DNA of 64,000 bases, taken from positions 154,645 through 218,644 of the forward strand of contig NZ_JAGPXL010000011.1 of the NCBI RefSeq assembly GCF_018070565.1, read 5' to 3'. The DNA is from Streptomyces sp. B93 (GTDB lineage: Bacteria > Actinomycetota > Actinomycetes > Streptomycetales > Streptomycetaceae). A program made the translations under genes and the position numbers. Numbering within the stretch: position 1 is the stretch's first letter; every line of letters begins with the position of its first letter. Below, piece after piece: positions 23,432 to 31,114 of the stretch. The notes under the pieces were generated by a model. That model was not told where the DNA came from, ran no database searches, and saw only the letters and a list, made by a program, of their open reading frames with translations.

Positions 23432-26176
23432 CTACGGCGTCAGCGTCTGGCCGAGCCGGCCGCCGGCCGGCGTGCCGAGGTTGCCGCGGCTGTAGTACGT
23501 GTAGCTGCTGGAGTCGACGCCGGAGCTGCCGCTGTCCAGCTGGAGGATGACACCGTCGTAGCCGTCCTCACCGAGGGCACCGATGGCGAGGTCGGCCCGG
23601 CCCCAGCCGGACAGGTCCTGGAGCACCACCGAGGAGCCGAGCTTGTCGTTGGTCTCGGTGACGCCGCCGATGCCGCTGGAGTCCTGGTGGAAGGCCTTGC
23701 CGCCGGAGCCGGTCAGACCCGTCGAGGAGCCCGGGAGCAGCAGGACCATGCCCGCGTTGGACCGGTTGGTGCCGCTGCGGGTGATGTCCTCGTTGGGCAG
23801 GCCGACGAGGACGTCCGCGTAGCCGTCGTCGTTGTAGTCCCCGGCGGAGACGGCGTGACCCATGTCGTCTCCGGACTCGGCGCCGCCCGGAACCCCGCTG
23901 CTGTTCTGGTGCAGGGTGCGCATCCCGGTGGTGGTGAAGCCGGACGAGGTGCCGAGGACCATGGTGATCTGGCCGCCCGTGTAGGCGCCGGACTCACTGG
24001 ACTTCACCTGGCCGATGACGATGTCGTCGTAGCCGTTGCCGTTGAAGTCGCCCGCGGCGATGGACCGGCCGCCCTTGACGGAGATGACGCCGACCTTGGT
24101 GAGGCCGTTCGCGGAGCCCGCGAACCGGACCACGCGGCCGACGCCGCCCGCGTCACGGTAGTTGAGGGCGACGTCCGCGTAGCCGTCCCGGTTGAAGTCG
24201 CCGGTCGCCGAGTCGAGCAGGGCGATCGAACCGGTCGCGCTCGTGAGGCTCCCGGTCGTTGTGGCGCCGCCGCGGTGGCGGACCTGGTAGCTGCCGCCCT
24301 TGCCGGTGCCCGCGGTGAAGATGTCGGCCTTGCCGTCGGCGTTGAAGTCCCCGACGCTCACGGTGGAGCCGAGCTTCGCCCCGGTCGCGGTGATGCCGGA
24401 CGCGGTGGTGAAGGAGTAGCCGCTGTTCAGGCCGGGGCCGTACAGCACGGTGACCTGGCCGCGGTCGGCGTGGCCGCTGGTGTCGTCCTCGCCGGGCGAA
24501 CCGATCACCAGGTCGGCGTAGCCGTCGCCGTTGTTGTCGCCCCAGGCGGTGGAGGCGCCGAAGGCGTCGCCGGTCTCGTTGCCGCCGGGCACCCCGGGGC
24601 TGCCCTGGCTGAGCGAACGCCGCAGGTCGGCGACGGGGCCGTCGGTGCCGCCCGGCACCACGACGAGGCGGTTGCTGTTCGGCAGGCCCGCGACCAGGTC
24701 GTTGACGCCGTCGCGGTTGAAGTCGGAGGTCGGGATGGCCGAGCTGGCGCCGGGGCTGGCGGCGAACCGGCGGATCTCACCGAGCTTGGAATACAGGGTC
24801 CGGCCGGGGCACTCGGTGGCGTAGCCGTCCTTGTGGCCGGCGATCTGGTTCAGGGTGGCCTGGTCGCCCTTCTTCCACACGCCGGTGTCGCCACCCGCGG
24901 TCAGGGTGACCTTGCCGGTCGGGTTGCCGCCGTACTGGCCCAGCTTCCACGCGGCGACCCGCGCCACCGACTCCAGCGTCGCCCGGGTGGGGCGGGCCGG
25001 TGGGATGCCCTTGGTCGGGTCGCCCTCGTAGTCGCCGAGGACGGCGATGCCGGTGGAGTAGGAGTTGAAGCCGTAGGTGTGTGCACCCTGCACGGGCAGG
25101 TCGATGCCGCCCGCGCGGCCCTCGAAGATCTGGCCGCACTTGTCGACCAGGAAGTTGTAGCCGAGGTCGTTCCACTCGTTGACCTGGACGTGGTACGCCA
25201 TGACGCCGCGCACCAGCGACGCCGACTGGGCGCAGCTGTAGCTGTTGGAGCCGACCGTGTGGTGCACGAAGACGGCCTGCACCTTGTCGATGTAGCTCGG
25301 CGGGTCCTCGACCAGCGACTCGTTGGCGCCCCACCCGGCCCGGCTGATGACGGGCGGCTTGGTGACGGTGGACGGCGGGGCGACCGGCTTGGTCTCGGTC
25401 GGCGACGGGGACGTGGTGGCCGTGTCGGTGGGAGACGCCGTCGTGGAGCCGGTCGGCGAGGCGGTCCCGGTGGCCTCGGCGGTCTCCGTGCTCCCGGCGG
25501 TGGTCTCGGTGGCCGTGGCCGTCGCGGTGACCGTGTCGGTCGCGGAGTCGGTGGCCGTGCCGTCCGTCGTCTCCGTGGCGGTGGGGCTGGCGGTCTCGGC
25601 GGCGAACGCCACCGGTTCGATCTCGGTGCCGATGGACTTGGTCTCGGCGTTGGTCACCACGCCCGGGTCGACGAGGTTGACCTCGAGCCCCTTGGGCAGC
25701 CCGGCGCTGGACGTGCCGTCCTCCCGGACGACCTGCACCTCGACACCGTCGGACGGGCCGACCCACAGCGGCTCGGAGGCGCCGCGGGCGCCCAGCTCGA
25801 TGCCCTCCGGCGGGTCCTGGCCCAGCTCGAGGTCCTGCCAGCCGGTCCAGTCGCCGGTCCCGGTGCTGCGGGTGCGCACCTGCGCGGTGCCGTCGAGCTG
25901 CACCCGGGGTCCGGTCCAGGAGACGCCGAGCAGGGAGAACTGCTGGGTGCTGGTGCGCGGCAGCTCGCGCTCGCGGTTGCCGCTGCCCTTGAGGGCGATG
26001 TCGTAGACCTTGACCGGCCGCTTGGCACGGGTCTCCACCCCCTGCGGGTCGTCGGAGGGGCTGGCCAGGGCGTACGTCACGACGCCGCCACCCCCCAGGA
26101 CGACGGCGCCGAGCGTGAGCCAGGCTCTGCGCTTCAAGCTCAGCGGTCTGTACGCGTGCGACGTACGACGACTCAA
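23432..26176 (-). CDS. Secreted N-acetylmuramoyl-L-alanine amidase-type protein with FG-GAP repeats
   Basis: 914 residues. Order: signal-anchor helix (about 14-38); a beta-rich domain (about 50-195); a Thr/Ala/Ser/Pro linker (about 195-270); a PGRP/amidase_2 domain (about 275-470) with VFVHHTVGSNSYSC, YNFLVDKCGQIFEGRAGG, AVLGDYEGDP and IAGHKDGYATECPG; then about seven FG-GAP repeats with calcium-binding DxNxDGxxD-like loops (DFNRDGVNDL, DNNGDGYADL, DFNADGKADI, DYNDDGYADV). The two His and the Cys of a zinc amidase are present, so it should cleave peptidoglycan stems, with a beta-propeller for binding. The start is TTG 26176 behind GGGGTGGG. Confidence 0.88.
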   Translation of the reverse strand: MSRRTSHAYRPLSLKRRAWLTLGAVVLGGGGVVTYALASPSDDPQGVETRAKRPVKVYDIALKGSGNRERELPRTSTQQFSLLGVSWTGPRVQLDGTAQVRTRSTGTGDWTGWQDLELGQDPPEGIELGARGASEPLWVGPSDGVEVQVVREDGTSSAGLPKGLEVNLVDPGVVTNAETKSIGTEIEPVAFAAETASPTATETTDGTATDSATDTVTATATATETTAGSTETAEATGTASPTGSTTASPTDTATTSPSPTETKPVAPPSTVTKPPVISRAGWGANESLVEDPPSYIDKVQAVFVHHTVGSNSYSCAQSASLVRGVMAYHVQVNEWNDLGYNFLVDKCGQIFEGRAGGIDLPVQGAHTYGFNSYSTGIAVLGDYEGDPTKGIPPARPTRATLESVARVAAWKLGQYGGNPTGKVTLTAGGDTGVWKKGDQATLNQIAGHKDGYATECPGRTLYSKLGEIRRFAASPGASSAIPTSDFNRDGVNDLVAGLPNSNRLVVVPGGTDGPVADLRRSLSQGSPGVPGGNETGDAFGASTAWGDNNGDGYADLVIGSPGEDDTSGHADRGQVTVLYGPGLNSGYSFTTASGITATGAKLGSTVSVGDFNADGKADIFTAGTGKGGSYQVRHRGGATTTGSLTSATGSIALLDSATGDFNRDGYADVALNYRDAGGVGRVVRFAGSANGLTKVGVISVKGGRSIAAGDFNGNGYDDIVIGQVKSSESGAYTGGQITMVLGTSSGFTTTGMRTLHQNSSGVPGGAESGDDMGHAVSAGDYNDDGYADVLVGLPNEDITRSGTNRSNAGMVLLLPGSSTGLTGSGGKAFHQDSSGIGGVTETNDKLGSSVVLQDLSGWGRADLAIGALGEDGYDGVILQLDSGSSGVDSSSYTYYSRGNLGTPAGGRLGQTLTP

Positions 26177-26521
26177 GACGAACCCACCCCAAATTGGCCG
26201 CGACGGGCCACAGAAGATCGAAAGAAGTAGTCACGCAAGGCACATCCGTCACGGGGATGGCCTGCTGTACCCAGCGCATTGTGCTGGGCGAACATCACTT
26301 GCCCACAGGGCTAAGTGGTCTAGATCACAGCCTGATGCCTCCTGTCGATTGCGCCATGCACACGACAGACCAACGAGCCCGGAAAAGGTTGTACGGGGCA
26401 CCCGCGATTCCCCTGTGACATTCGGCATGTCCGGGGCCCGTGTCGTTTCGCGGCGGGGATCCGCTGGGACTGAGGGGGACCGCTGTGCGTTCCCGACGCC
26501 GAGCGAAGAGGTGGGGGTCTC
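26177..26521. other. Intergenic region upstream of the secreted amidase gene
   Basis: 345 bp with no credible gene, between divergent units. It contains a small hairpin (CCCAGC 26270-26275 with GCTGGG 26283-26288), the Crp-like site at 26315-26328 and a TGTGACA element at 26414-26420. On the minus strand the region is the long 5' flank of the amidase gene; I looked for a c-di-AMP riboswitch and did not find one. Confidence 0.5.
26315..26328. promoter_or_regulatory. Candidate Crp/FNR-family site
   Basis: GTGGTCTAGATCAC is a near-perfect palindrome with GTG-N8-CAC spacing. The Streptomyces Crp consensus as I recall it is GTG-N6-G-N-CAC, and this differs at one position on either strand. It lies 139 bp upstream of the secreted amidase start and 194 bp upstream of the divergent small gene. 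Confidence 0.4.
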
Positions 26522-26549
26522 ATGAGCCGAGTGGACGAGTACGTGCCGT

Positions 26550-26948
26550 GTGCGACCGAGATGCGGGCGTACGCCACGGCGTTCGCGTGTCACCGCCCGG
26601 AACCGACTGCCGCTGGACTACTCCGTCCGCAGCCTGCGCGTCGTCGACTTCCTCATTGACGGCCTGCGCAAGGGCGGCGCCGACCAGGACCGGGCCCGGG
26701 ACACCCTCTGCGGCCTCGGTGCCTACGTCGGCGAGGTGCTCGTACGCCGCGCGGGCGCCGCCTGGGTGGACCTCGACGCCGGTCAGCGGGCCGTGCTCGG
26801 CCAGCCGGTCGGCGTCCGGATGCCCGACGGCCGGATCTGGAACCCCCTCGGCAAGGTCCTCAACCGCTTCGAGGCGGGCGGCCCCGACGAGTCGCTCCAG
26901 ACCTTCTACCTGACCCTGCACGGCCGCTCCCAGAGACCGGCCGCCTGA
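26550..26948 (+). CDS. Hypothetical protein, paralogue of 22916-23368; possible 5' frameshift
   Basis: The frame from GTG 26550 encodes 132 residues whose part from about residue 15 (TARNRLPLDYSVRSL) matches the paralogue at 22916. The first 14 residues are Arg-rich and unlike a natural N-terminus. A better start exists in another frame: ATG 26522, behind GAGGTGGGGG, reads MSRVDEYVPCATEMRAYATA and then runs to a stop. Joining the two with a one-base shift near 26585-26600 would give a natural protein. So this may be a frameshifted gene, a sequence error, or an N-terminally shortened product. Function unknown. The sigma factor gene follows after 179 bp. Confidence 0.55.
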   Translation: MRPRCGRTPRRSRVTARNRLPLDYSVRSLRVVDFLIDGLRKGGADQDRARDTLCGLGAYVGEVLVRRAGAAWVDLDAGQRAVLGQPVGVRMPDGRIWNPLGKVLNRFEAGGPDESLQTFYLTLHGRSQRPAA

Positions 26949-27127
26949 CGACCCGCCCCACCTCGGCCGGAACCGTGTCGAACGCCGTGTCGATCTTCCT
27001 CGCGCGTTCTGACGGGCTGTGACACTTCTGTGAGCACCGGCGCTGATGACCTTGGGGGGCGTCGACACGGCCGATGCGTGTCGCACGGCGCGGACTAGCA
27101 ACGGACCCGGTACGAACGAGGACAGTC

Positions 27128-27760
27128 TTGGGCCAGGGAGGGGAACCCCGGCGCGCACAGGCGTACGACGGGGAGCTGGGCGCGGCCGTCGCGCGGGCGC
27201 AGGACGGTGACGAGGCCGCGTTCGCGGTCGCGTACCGGATCGTGCAGCCCGGCCTGCTCGGCTATCTGCGCGGGCTCGTCGGCGACGACGCCGAGGACGT
27301 GGCGTCCGACGCCTGGCTGGAGATAGCCCGGGACCTCGGGCGGTTCAAGGGCGACGGTGCCGGGTTCCGCGGCTGGACCGCGACCATCGCCCGGCACCGG
27401 GCGCTCGACCACCTGCGCCGCCAGCGGGTGCGGCCCCGCCCCAGCGCCCTCGAACAGGACGTACTGGAGCTGCCCGGACCGCACACCACCCACGACCAGG
27501 CGTTCGAGGCGCTGTCCACCGAGCGCGCCCTGCAGCTCGTCCGCGAACTGCCCCGTGACCAGGCGGAAGCGGTACTGCTCCGGGTCGTCGTCGGCCTCGA
27601 CGGACCCGCCGCCGCCCGCGTCCTCGGCAAGCGTCCCGGCGCCGTCCGCACCGCCGCCTACCGCGGCCTCAGACGCCTCGCCCGCCGCCTCGGCGCCGGG
27701 GACGCCACGACCGGGGGTGTGACGGATGACGGCCCCCGGACGCTGGGTGAGTCGAAATGA
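27128..27760 (+). CDS. ECF-type RNA polymerase sigma factor (module 1)
   Basis: 210 residues. Region 2 is seen in LLGYLRGLVGDDAEDVASDA and FRGWTATIARHRALDHLRR, region 4 in LPRDQAEAVLLRVVVGL and the helix-turn-helix LGKRPGAVRTAAYRGLRRLA. I place the start at TTG 27128 because GAGGA lies exactly 5 nt upstream; the longer frame from 27074 has no binding site. It is closely similar to the sigma factor at 29209, and each is followed by a single-pass membrane protein gene, the arrangement typical of a sigma factor and its membrane regulator. No extra C-terminal domain is present. Confidence 0.9.
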   Translation: MGQGGEPRRAQAYDGELGAAVARAQDGDEAAFAVAYRIVQPGLLGYLRGLVGDDAEDVASDAWLEIARDLGRFKGDGAGFRGWTATIARHRALDHLRRQRVRPRPSALEQDVLELPGPHTTHDQAFEALSTERALQLVRELPRDQAEAVLLRVVVGLDGPAAARVLGKRPGAVRTAAYRGLRRLARRLGAGDATTGGVTDDGPRTLGESK

Positions 27761-28033
27761 GCGACGCCGACAGTCCCCGACCACCGACCCGCCGCACGGC
27801 CCGCGCGACGACGCCGGGGGCGGAGGGTGGCGGTGGTGCGCGGGGGGTGCCCGGTGCGGTTGGCTGGGCGCGGGTGCGCGGGCGGTCCGAGGCGGTCGCC
27901 CGGGCCGGTGCCGGCAAGGGAGCCGGTGCGGTCGGTCAGGCGCGTCCGCCCGGTCGGCCGGGCGTTGTCGGTCGTACGGCGATGGTGCCGGGCCGGGTCG
28001 GATCAGCGAGGCGGAACAGGAACGGAAGCGGAC

Positions 28034-28861
28034 ATGGGCGAACGGATGAGCGACGGCGGAGTCTCCGGCCGTCGGCGTGCGCACCCCGGTGACGCCGCGT
28101 CCGGCCCCTGGTGGGCGGAGCAGGACGGCGCCCTGGAGGCGCTGCTCACCGAGGCGCTGCGCGAGCGCCGGATCGACGCCGACGCCGAGCAGCGCGCCGT
28201 CGCCGCGTTCCGCACCGCCCGGGACGCCGGAGCGCACAGCGCCCGCACCCGGCGCCGGGACGACTGGCGCACCCGGCCGCGGCGCCGCGCCGGACGCTCG
28301 CTGCGGACCACGTTCGCCGTGCTGCTCGGCAGCCTCACGCTGGGCGGTGTCGCGGTCGCCGCGATCGGCTCGGGCGGGTCCACGGCCGGCGACGCCACCA
28401 AGGACCGGGAACGGCCCCGCACCACCACGTCCCGCCCGGACGCCCCGGCCGCCGAGCCCGGCACCGCCGGTTCCGACGCCGGGTCCACGCAGCCCGGGCG
28501 TCCGCCCGCCGCCCAGGACACCCAGGCCCACTGCCGGGCGTACGAGCAGGTCGGCGGCCGTGGCAAGGCGCTGGACGCCACCTCCTGGCAGCGGCTCGTG
28601 GCCGCGGCGGGCGGCGTGGACGAGGTCGACGCCTACTGCGCCGCGCGGACCGGCCCGTCGGCGCGCCCCACGGACCCGCCCCGGCCCACCGGTACGGCCC
28701 GCCCGTCCGCACCGGAGCGGAGCACGGGCAAGAGCGGCGGCGAGGGCGGCGCGGACAACGCCGACAACGGCGACAGCGCTGAGAACGGCGACAGCGCTGA
28801 GAACGGCGAGAACGCTGACAACGCCGAAAACGCCGACAAGAGCAACGGGAAGAACCAGTAG
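28034..28861 (+). CDS. Single-pass membrane protein, putative ECF regulator (module 1)
   Basis: 275 residues. The cytoplasmic part (1-88) has a helix with EQRAVAAFRTARDA and a basic stretch; one transmembrane helix spans about 90-112 (TTFAVLLGSLTLGGVAVAAIG). Outside come a Thr/Pro/Ala linker, a mini-domain from Cys167 (AHCRAY) to Cys202 (DAYC), and an Asn/Asp/Glu/Ala-rich tail. The homologue at 29883 shares the AAFRxAR helix, the membrane helix and the Cys pair. There is no HxxxCxxC zinc motif of classical ZAS anti-sigma factors. ATG 28034 follows GGAAG. An anti-sigma role is inferred from context. It begins 273 nt after the sigma gene. Confidence 0.7.
   Translation: MGERMSDGGVSGRRRAHPGDAASGPWWAEQDGALEALLTEALRERRIDADAEQRAVAAFRTARDAGAHSARTRRRDDWRTRPRRRAGRSLRTTFAVLLGSLTLGGVAVAAIGSGGSTAGDATKDRERPRTTTSRPDAPAAEPGTAGSDAGSTQPGRPPAAQDTQAHCRAYEQVGGRGKALDATSWQRLVAAAGGVDEVDAYCAARTGPSARPTDPPRPTGTARPSAPERSTGKSGGEGGADNADNGDSAENGDSAENGENADNAENADKSNGKNQ
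28772..28807. repeat. 18-bp tandem duplication in the tail of the module 1 membrane protein
   Basis: GACAGCGCTGAGAACGGC occurs twice in a row (28772-28789, 28790-28807), encoding DSAENG twice inside a longer Asn/Asp/Glu/Ala-rich tail. Repeat expansion by slippage is likely. Confidence 0.85.
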
Positions 28862-28948
28862 GCCGGAGGGGGCGCTGGGAATCGCCCGAGGTCACGGCGG
28901 TGGCGCCGGGGACGACCGGGGCCGCCACCCCCCACAGGAGAGGCCCCG

Positions 28949-28978
28949 GCCGTCGCGCGGCACGGGCCGCGCGGCGGC
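28949..28978 (+). terminator. Hairpin terminator after module 1
   Basis: GCCGTCGCGCGG (28949-28960) pairs with CCGCGCGGCGGC (28967-28978) over 12 bp with one G-U pair and a 6-nt loop. A shorter hairpin, CCGGGGCC/GGCCCCGG, lies just before it (28916-28949). Together they separate module 1 from module 2. The rest of the 347-bp gap shows only a GTGTGACA element at 29012-29019 (minus strand). Confidence 0.6.
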
Positions 28979-29208
28979 CCGTACTTCCTACAGCGCCGCG
29001 GGTGCGCTTTCTGTCACACCCTCTGCGTCACGAGTTAGTTGCATCCTCTATGAACATGGACGGGGAGCGGTTTCACGCCGTAACGTGCGTTTCGCGCCGA
29101 GTGCGGATGATCAACAGGGGTGACGGGTGACTGCCGCCACCACCGGCTGGCAGTGAGCCGCACACACACCAACCACGAGAAGCCGAAGGCGCAAAAGAGG
29201 GGCGTACG

Positions 29209-29883
29209 GTGCTGGGGGACGACGCGGAGCTGACGGCCGCGGTGCTTGCGGCACAGGACGGGGACGAGACCGCGTTCCGGACTGTGTACCGCGCGGTGCA
29301 CCCACGGCTGCTCGGATACGTACGGACGCTGGTCGGCGACCCCGACGCCGAGGACGTCGCCTCCGAGGCCTGGCTCCAGATCGCCCGGGACCTGGAACGC
29401 TTCAGCGGCGACGCCGACCGGTTCCGCGGCTGGGCCGCCCGGATAGCCCGCAACCGGGCCCTGGACCACATACGCATGCGCGGCCGCCGCCCCGCGATCG
29501 GCGGCGACGAGACCGAACTGACCGGCCGAGCCGCCGAGTCGGACACCGCGGGCGAGGCGATGGAGTCACTGGCCACCGACCGCACCCTCTCCCTCATCGC
29601 CCGGCTGCCCCAGGACCAGGCCGAGGCCGTCGTCCTGAGGGTCGTCGTCGGCCTCGACGCCAAGACGGCCGCGGACACGCTCGGCAAACGCCCCGGCGCC
29701 GTCCGCACCGCCGCGCACCGCGGCCTGAAACGGCTCGCGGAACTCCTCGGCGACCAACTCGGCGACGATCCGGAATCCACCGGTGGGCTCGACGCCGTCC
29801 CCGCCCCGCGGCAACCGCGCGGGCGGACGGTGACGTCCGCGACTGTGACGCATACGCGCGCGCGGACGCAGAAGGATGTGTGA
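29209..29883 (+). CDS. ECF-type RNA polymerase sigma factor (module 2)
   Basis: 224 residues. Region 2 contains LLGYVRTLVGDPDAEDVASEA and FRGWAARIARNRALDHIR (shown in part), and region 4 contains LPQDQAEAVVLRVVVGL and LGKRPGAVRTAAHRGLKRLA. The C-terminal 40 residues are low-complexity. GTG 29209 follows GAGGGG at 6 nt. The stop TGA overlaps the ATG of the next gene (TGATG), so translation of the membrane partner is coupled, as expected for a sigma factor and its regulator. It is a close paralogue of the sigma factor at 27128. Confidence 0.92.
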   Translation: MLGDDAELTAAVLAAQDGDETAFRTVYRAVHPRLLGYVRTLVGDPDAEDVASEAWLQIARDLERFSGDADRFRGWAARIARNRALDHIRMRGRRPAIGGDETELTGRAAESDTAGEAMESLATDRTLSLIARLPQDQAEAVVLRVVVGLDAKTAADTLGKRPGAVRTAAHRGLKRLAELLGDQLGDDPESTGGLDAVPAPRQPRGRTVTSATVTHTRARTQKDV

Positions 29884-30917
29884 TGGCCGACGAGCAGTAC
29901 AGGTGGCTGGACCGCGATACGGCGGAGCGGTTGCTGCGCGGAGAGCCGCTGGACGCTGCCGGCGCCGACGCCCGTGAACCCGCCCGCCGACTGGCCGACG
30001 CCCTCGGCGCGCTCTCCGCGCAGACCCCGCTGACCAGCGAGGAACTCCCCGGCGAGGACGCCGCGTTGGCCGCCTTCCGCAAGGCCCGGACGGACCGCGA
30101 GGAGGAGCACGCCGCCCTTGGCGTGGGCTCCCGCGCCCGCCCTGGCGCCGACGCCGGGCTGGTTCGGATCGGCGTACGTCCCCCGCGCGCCGACCGCTCC
30201 GGCCGCGCGCGCCGCCCGCGCTGGGGCCGCCCCCTGCGCCTCGGACTGGCCGCCGCGCTGACCGCGGGAATGGTCGGCGGGGTCGCCGTGGCGGCCGGAA
30301 CCGGAGTCCTGCCGACACCGTTCGACGACAGCACACCGGCCCCGGCCAGTTCGGTCTCGGCTGCGGCCCCCGAGCGCCCGCTGGTCTCCCCCTCCCCCGA
30401 CGGCACCCGCGGCCAGGGCTCGGGAACGGCCGTCGGCGGAGAGCACGCCACCCGGAGCCCGTCCGCCACGGCCCCCTCGGGCGAGGCGGACGGCAAGGAA
30501 GCCGCCGCCTGCCGCGATCTGCGCGACGGCAAGAAGCTGGACGTCGACCGCCGCCGCGCCCTGGAGGGTGCGGCGGGCGGGCCGTCCCGGGTCCCGAAGT
30601 ACTGCGAGGCCGCCCTGAAGGACAAGGCCGTCGGCAGCGGCGCCACCAAAGACAACGGCGGCGACGGCAACGGCGACCAGGAGAAGGCCGACGGGGACGG
30701 CGACAAAGAGAAGGACAAGGGCAAGGCCAAGGGAAAAGAGACCAAGGACGAGGACCAGGACGAGGACCAGGGCAAGGTCAACGGCAAGGGCGGCGGCAAC
30801 GGCAAGGGCCGGGACGAGAACAAGGGCGGCCAGGACAAGGACAAGGCGTCCGGCAAGGACAAGACCCCCGGCAAGAACAAGACCCCCGGCAAGAACAAGG
30901 CGTCGGACGCCCCCTGA
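29883..30917 (+). CDS. Single-pass membrane protein, putative ECF regulator (module 2)
   Basis: 344 residues. Cytoplasmic N-terminus (1-115) with an ALAAFRKARTD helix, one transmembrane helix (about 118-140, ending VGGVAVAAGTG), then outside a Ser/Thr/Pro linker, a mini-domain bounded by Cys210 (AACRDL) and Cys241 (PKYC), and a tail of about 100 residues made almost wholly of Lys, Asp, Gly, Glu and Asn. It parallels the module 1 protein in order and in the Cys pair, but its tail is basic and acidic mixed rather than Asn-rich. No zinc-binding anti-sigma motif. ATG 29883 overlaps the sigma stop by one base. An anti-sigma or wall-sensing role is inferred. Confidence 0.72.
   Translation: MADEQYRWLDRDTAERLLRGEPLDAAGADAREPARRLADALGALSAQTPLTSEELPGEDAALAAFRKARTDREEEHAALGVGSRARPGADAGLVRIGVRPPRADRSGRARRPRWGRPLRLGLAAALTAGMVGGVAVAAGTGVLPTPFDDSTPAPASSVSAAAPERPLVSPSPDGTRGQGSGTAVGGEHATRSPSATAPSGEADGKEAAACRDLRDGKKLDVDRRRALEGAAGGPSRVPKYCEAALKDKAVGSGATKDNGGDGNGDQEKADGDGDKEKDKGKAKGKETKDEDQDEDQGKVNGKGGGNGKGRDENKGGQDKDKASGKDKTPGKNKTPGKNKASDAP
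30861..30896. repeat. 18-bp tandem duplication in the tail of the module 2 membrane protein
   Basis: AAGACCCCCGGCAAGAAC occurs twice in a row (30861-30878, 30879-30896), encoding KTPGKN twice at the extracytoplasmic C-terminus. Confidence 0.85.
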
Positions 30918-31062
30918 CCTGCGCTTTCGTGTCGCGTGGAACTTTTCCTGCGCAGGGTGTGACACATTCGGCCCCCGAGGCGCAGTAATGAGTGAGCCGA
31001 CTGGTCATCGGCTTCATGGCACAGAGCCAGGGTTCCCCCCGTACCCAGGGCTTGTGCTCCTT

Positions 31063-31101
31063 GGCGCGGGCGGGACACGTTCCCCCGGTCCCGCCCGCGC
31101 C
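31063..31101 (-). terminator. Terminator after the L,D-transpeptidase gene
   Basis: GGCGCGGGCGGGAC (31063-31076) and GTCCCGCCCGCGCC (31088-31101) form a perfect 14-bp stem with an 11-nt loop, 13 nt beyond the transpeptidase stop. It probably also ends read-through from the module 2 genes on the other strand. Confidence 0.85.
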
Positions 31102-31114
31102 CCACAAGAAGCCC

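Noticed and set aside
23393..26230. A 945-codon frame antisense to the secreted amidase gene
   Set aside because: An Ala/Gly/Val/Asp-rich shadow frame typical of GC-rich DNA; the opposite strand has a clear multidomain protein.
26177..26521. c-di-AMP (ydaO-type) riboswitch upstream of the wall amidase gene
   Set aside because: I looked on the minus strand for its conserved blocks and saw none.
27757..28092. A 111-codon open frame starting ATGA over the sigma factor 1 stop
   Set aside because: Composition is Gly/Arg/Ala-rich low complexity with no domain, and it runs 59 nt into the membrane protein gene in another frame. The coupling-like ATGA is suggestive, but I cannot support it as a gene.
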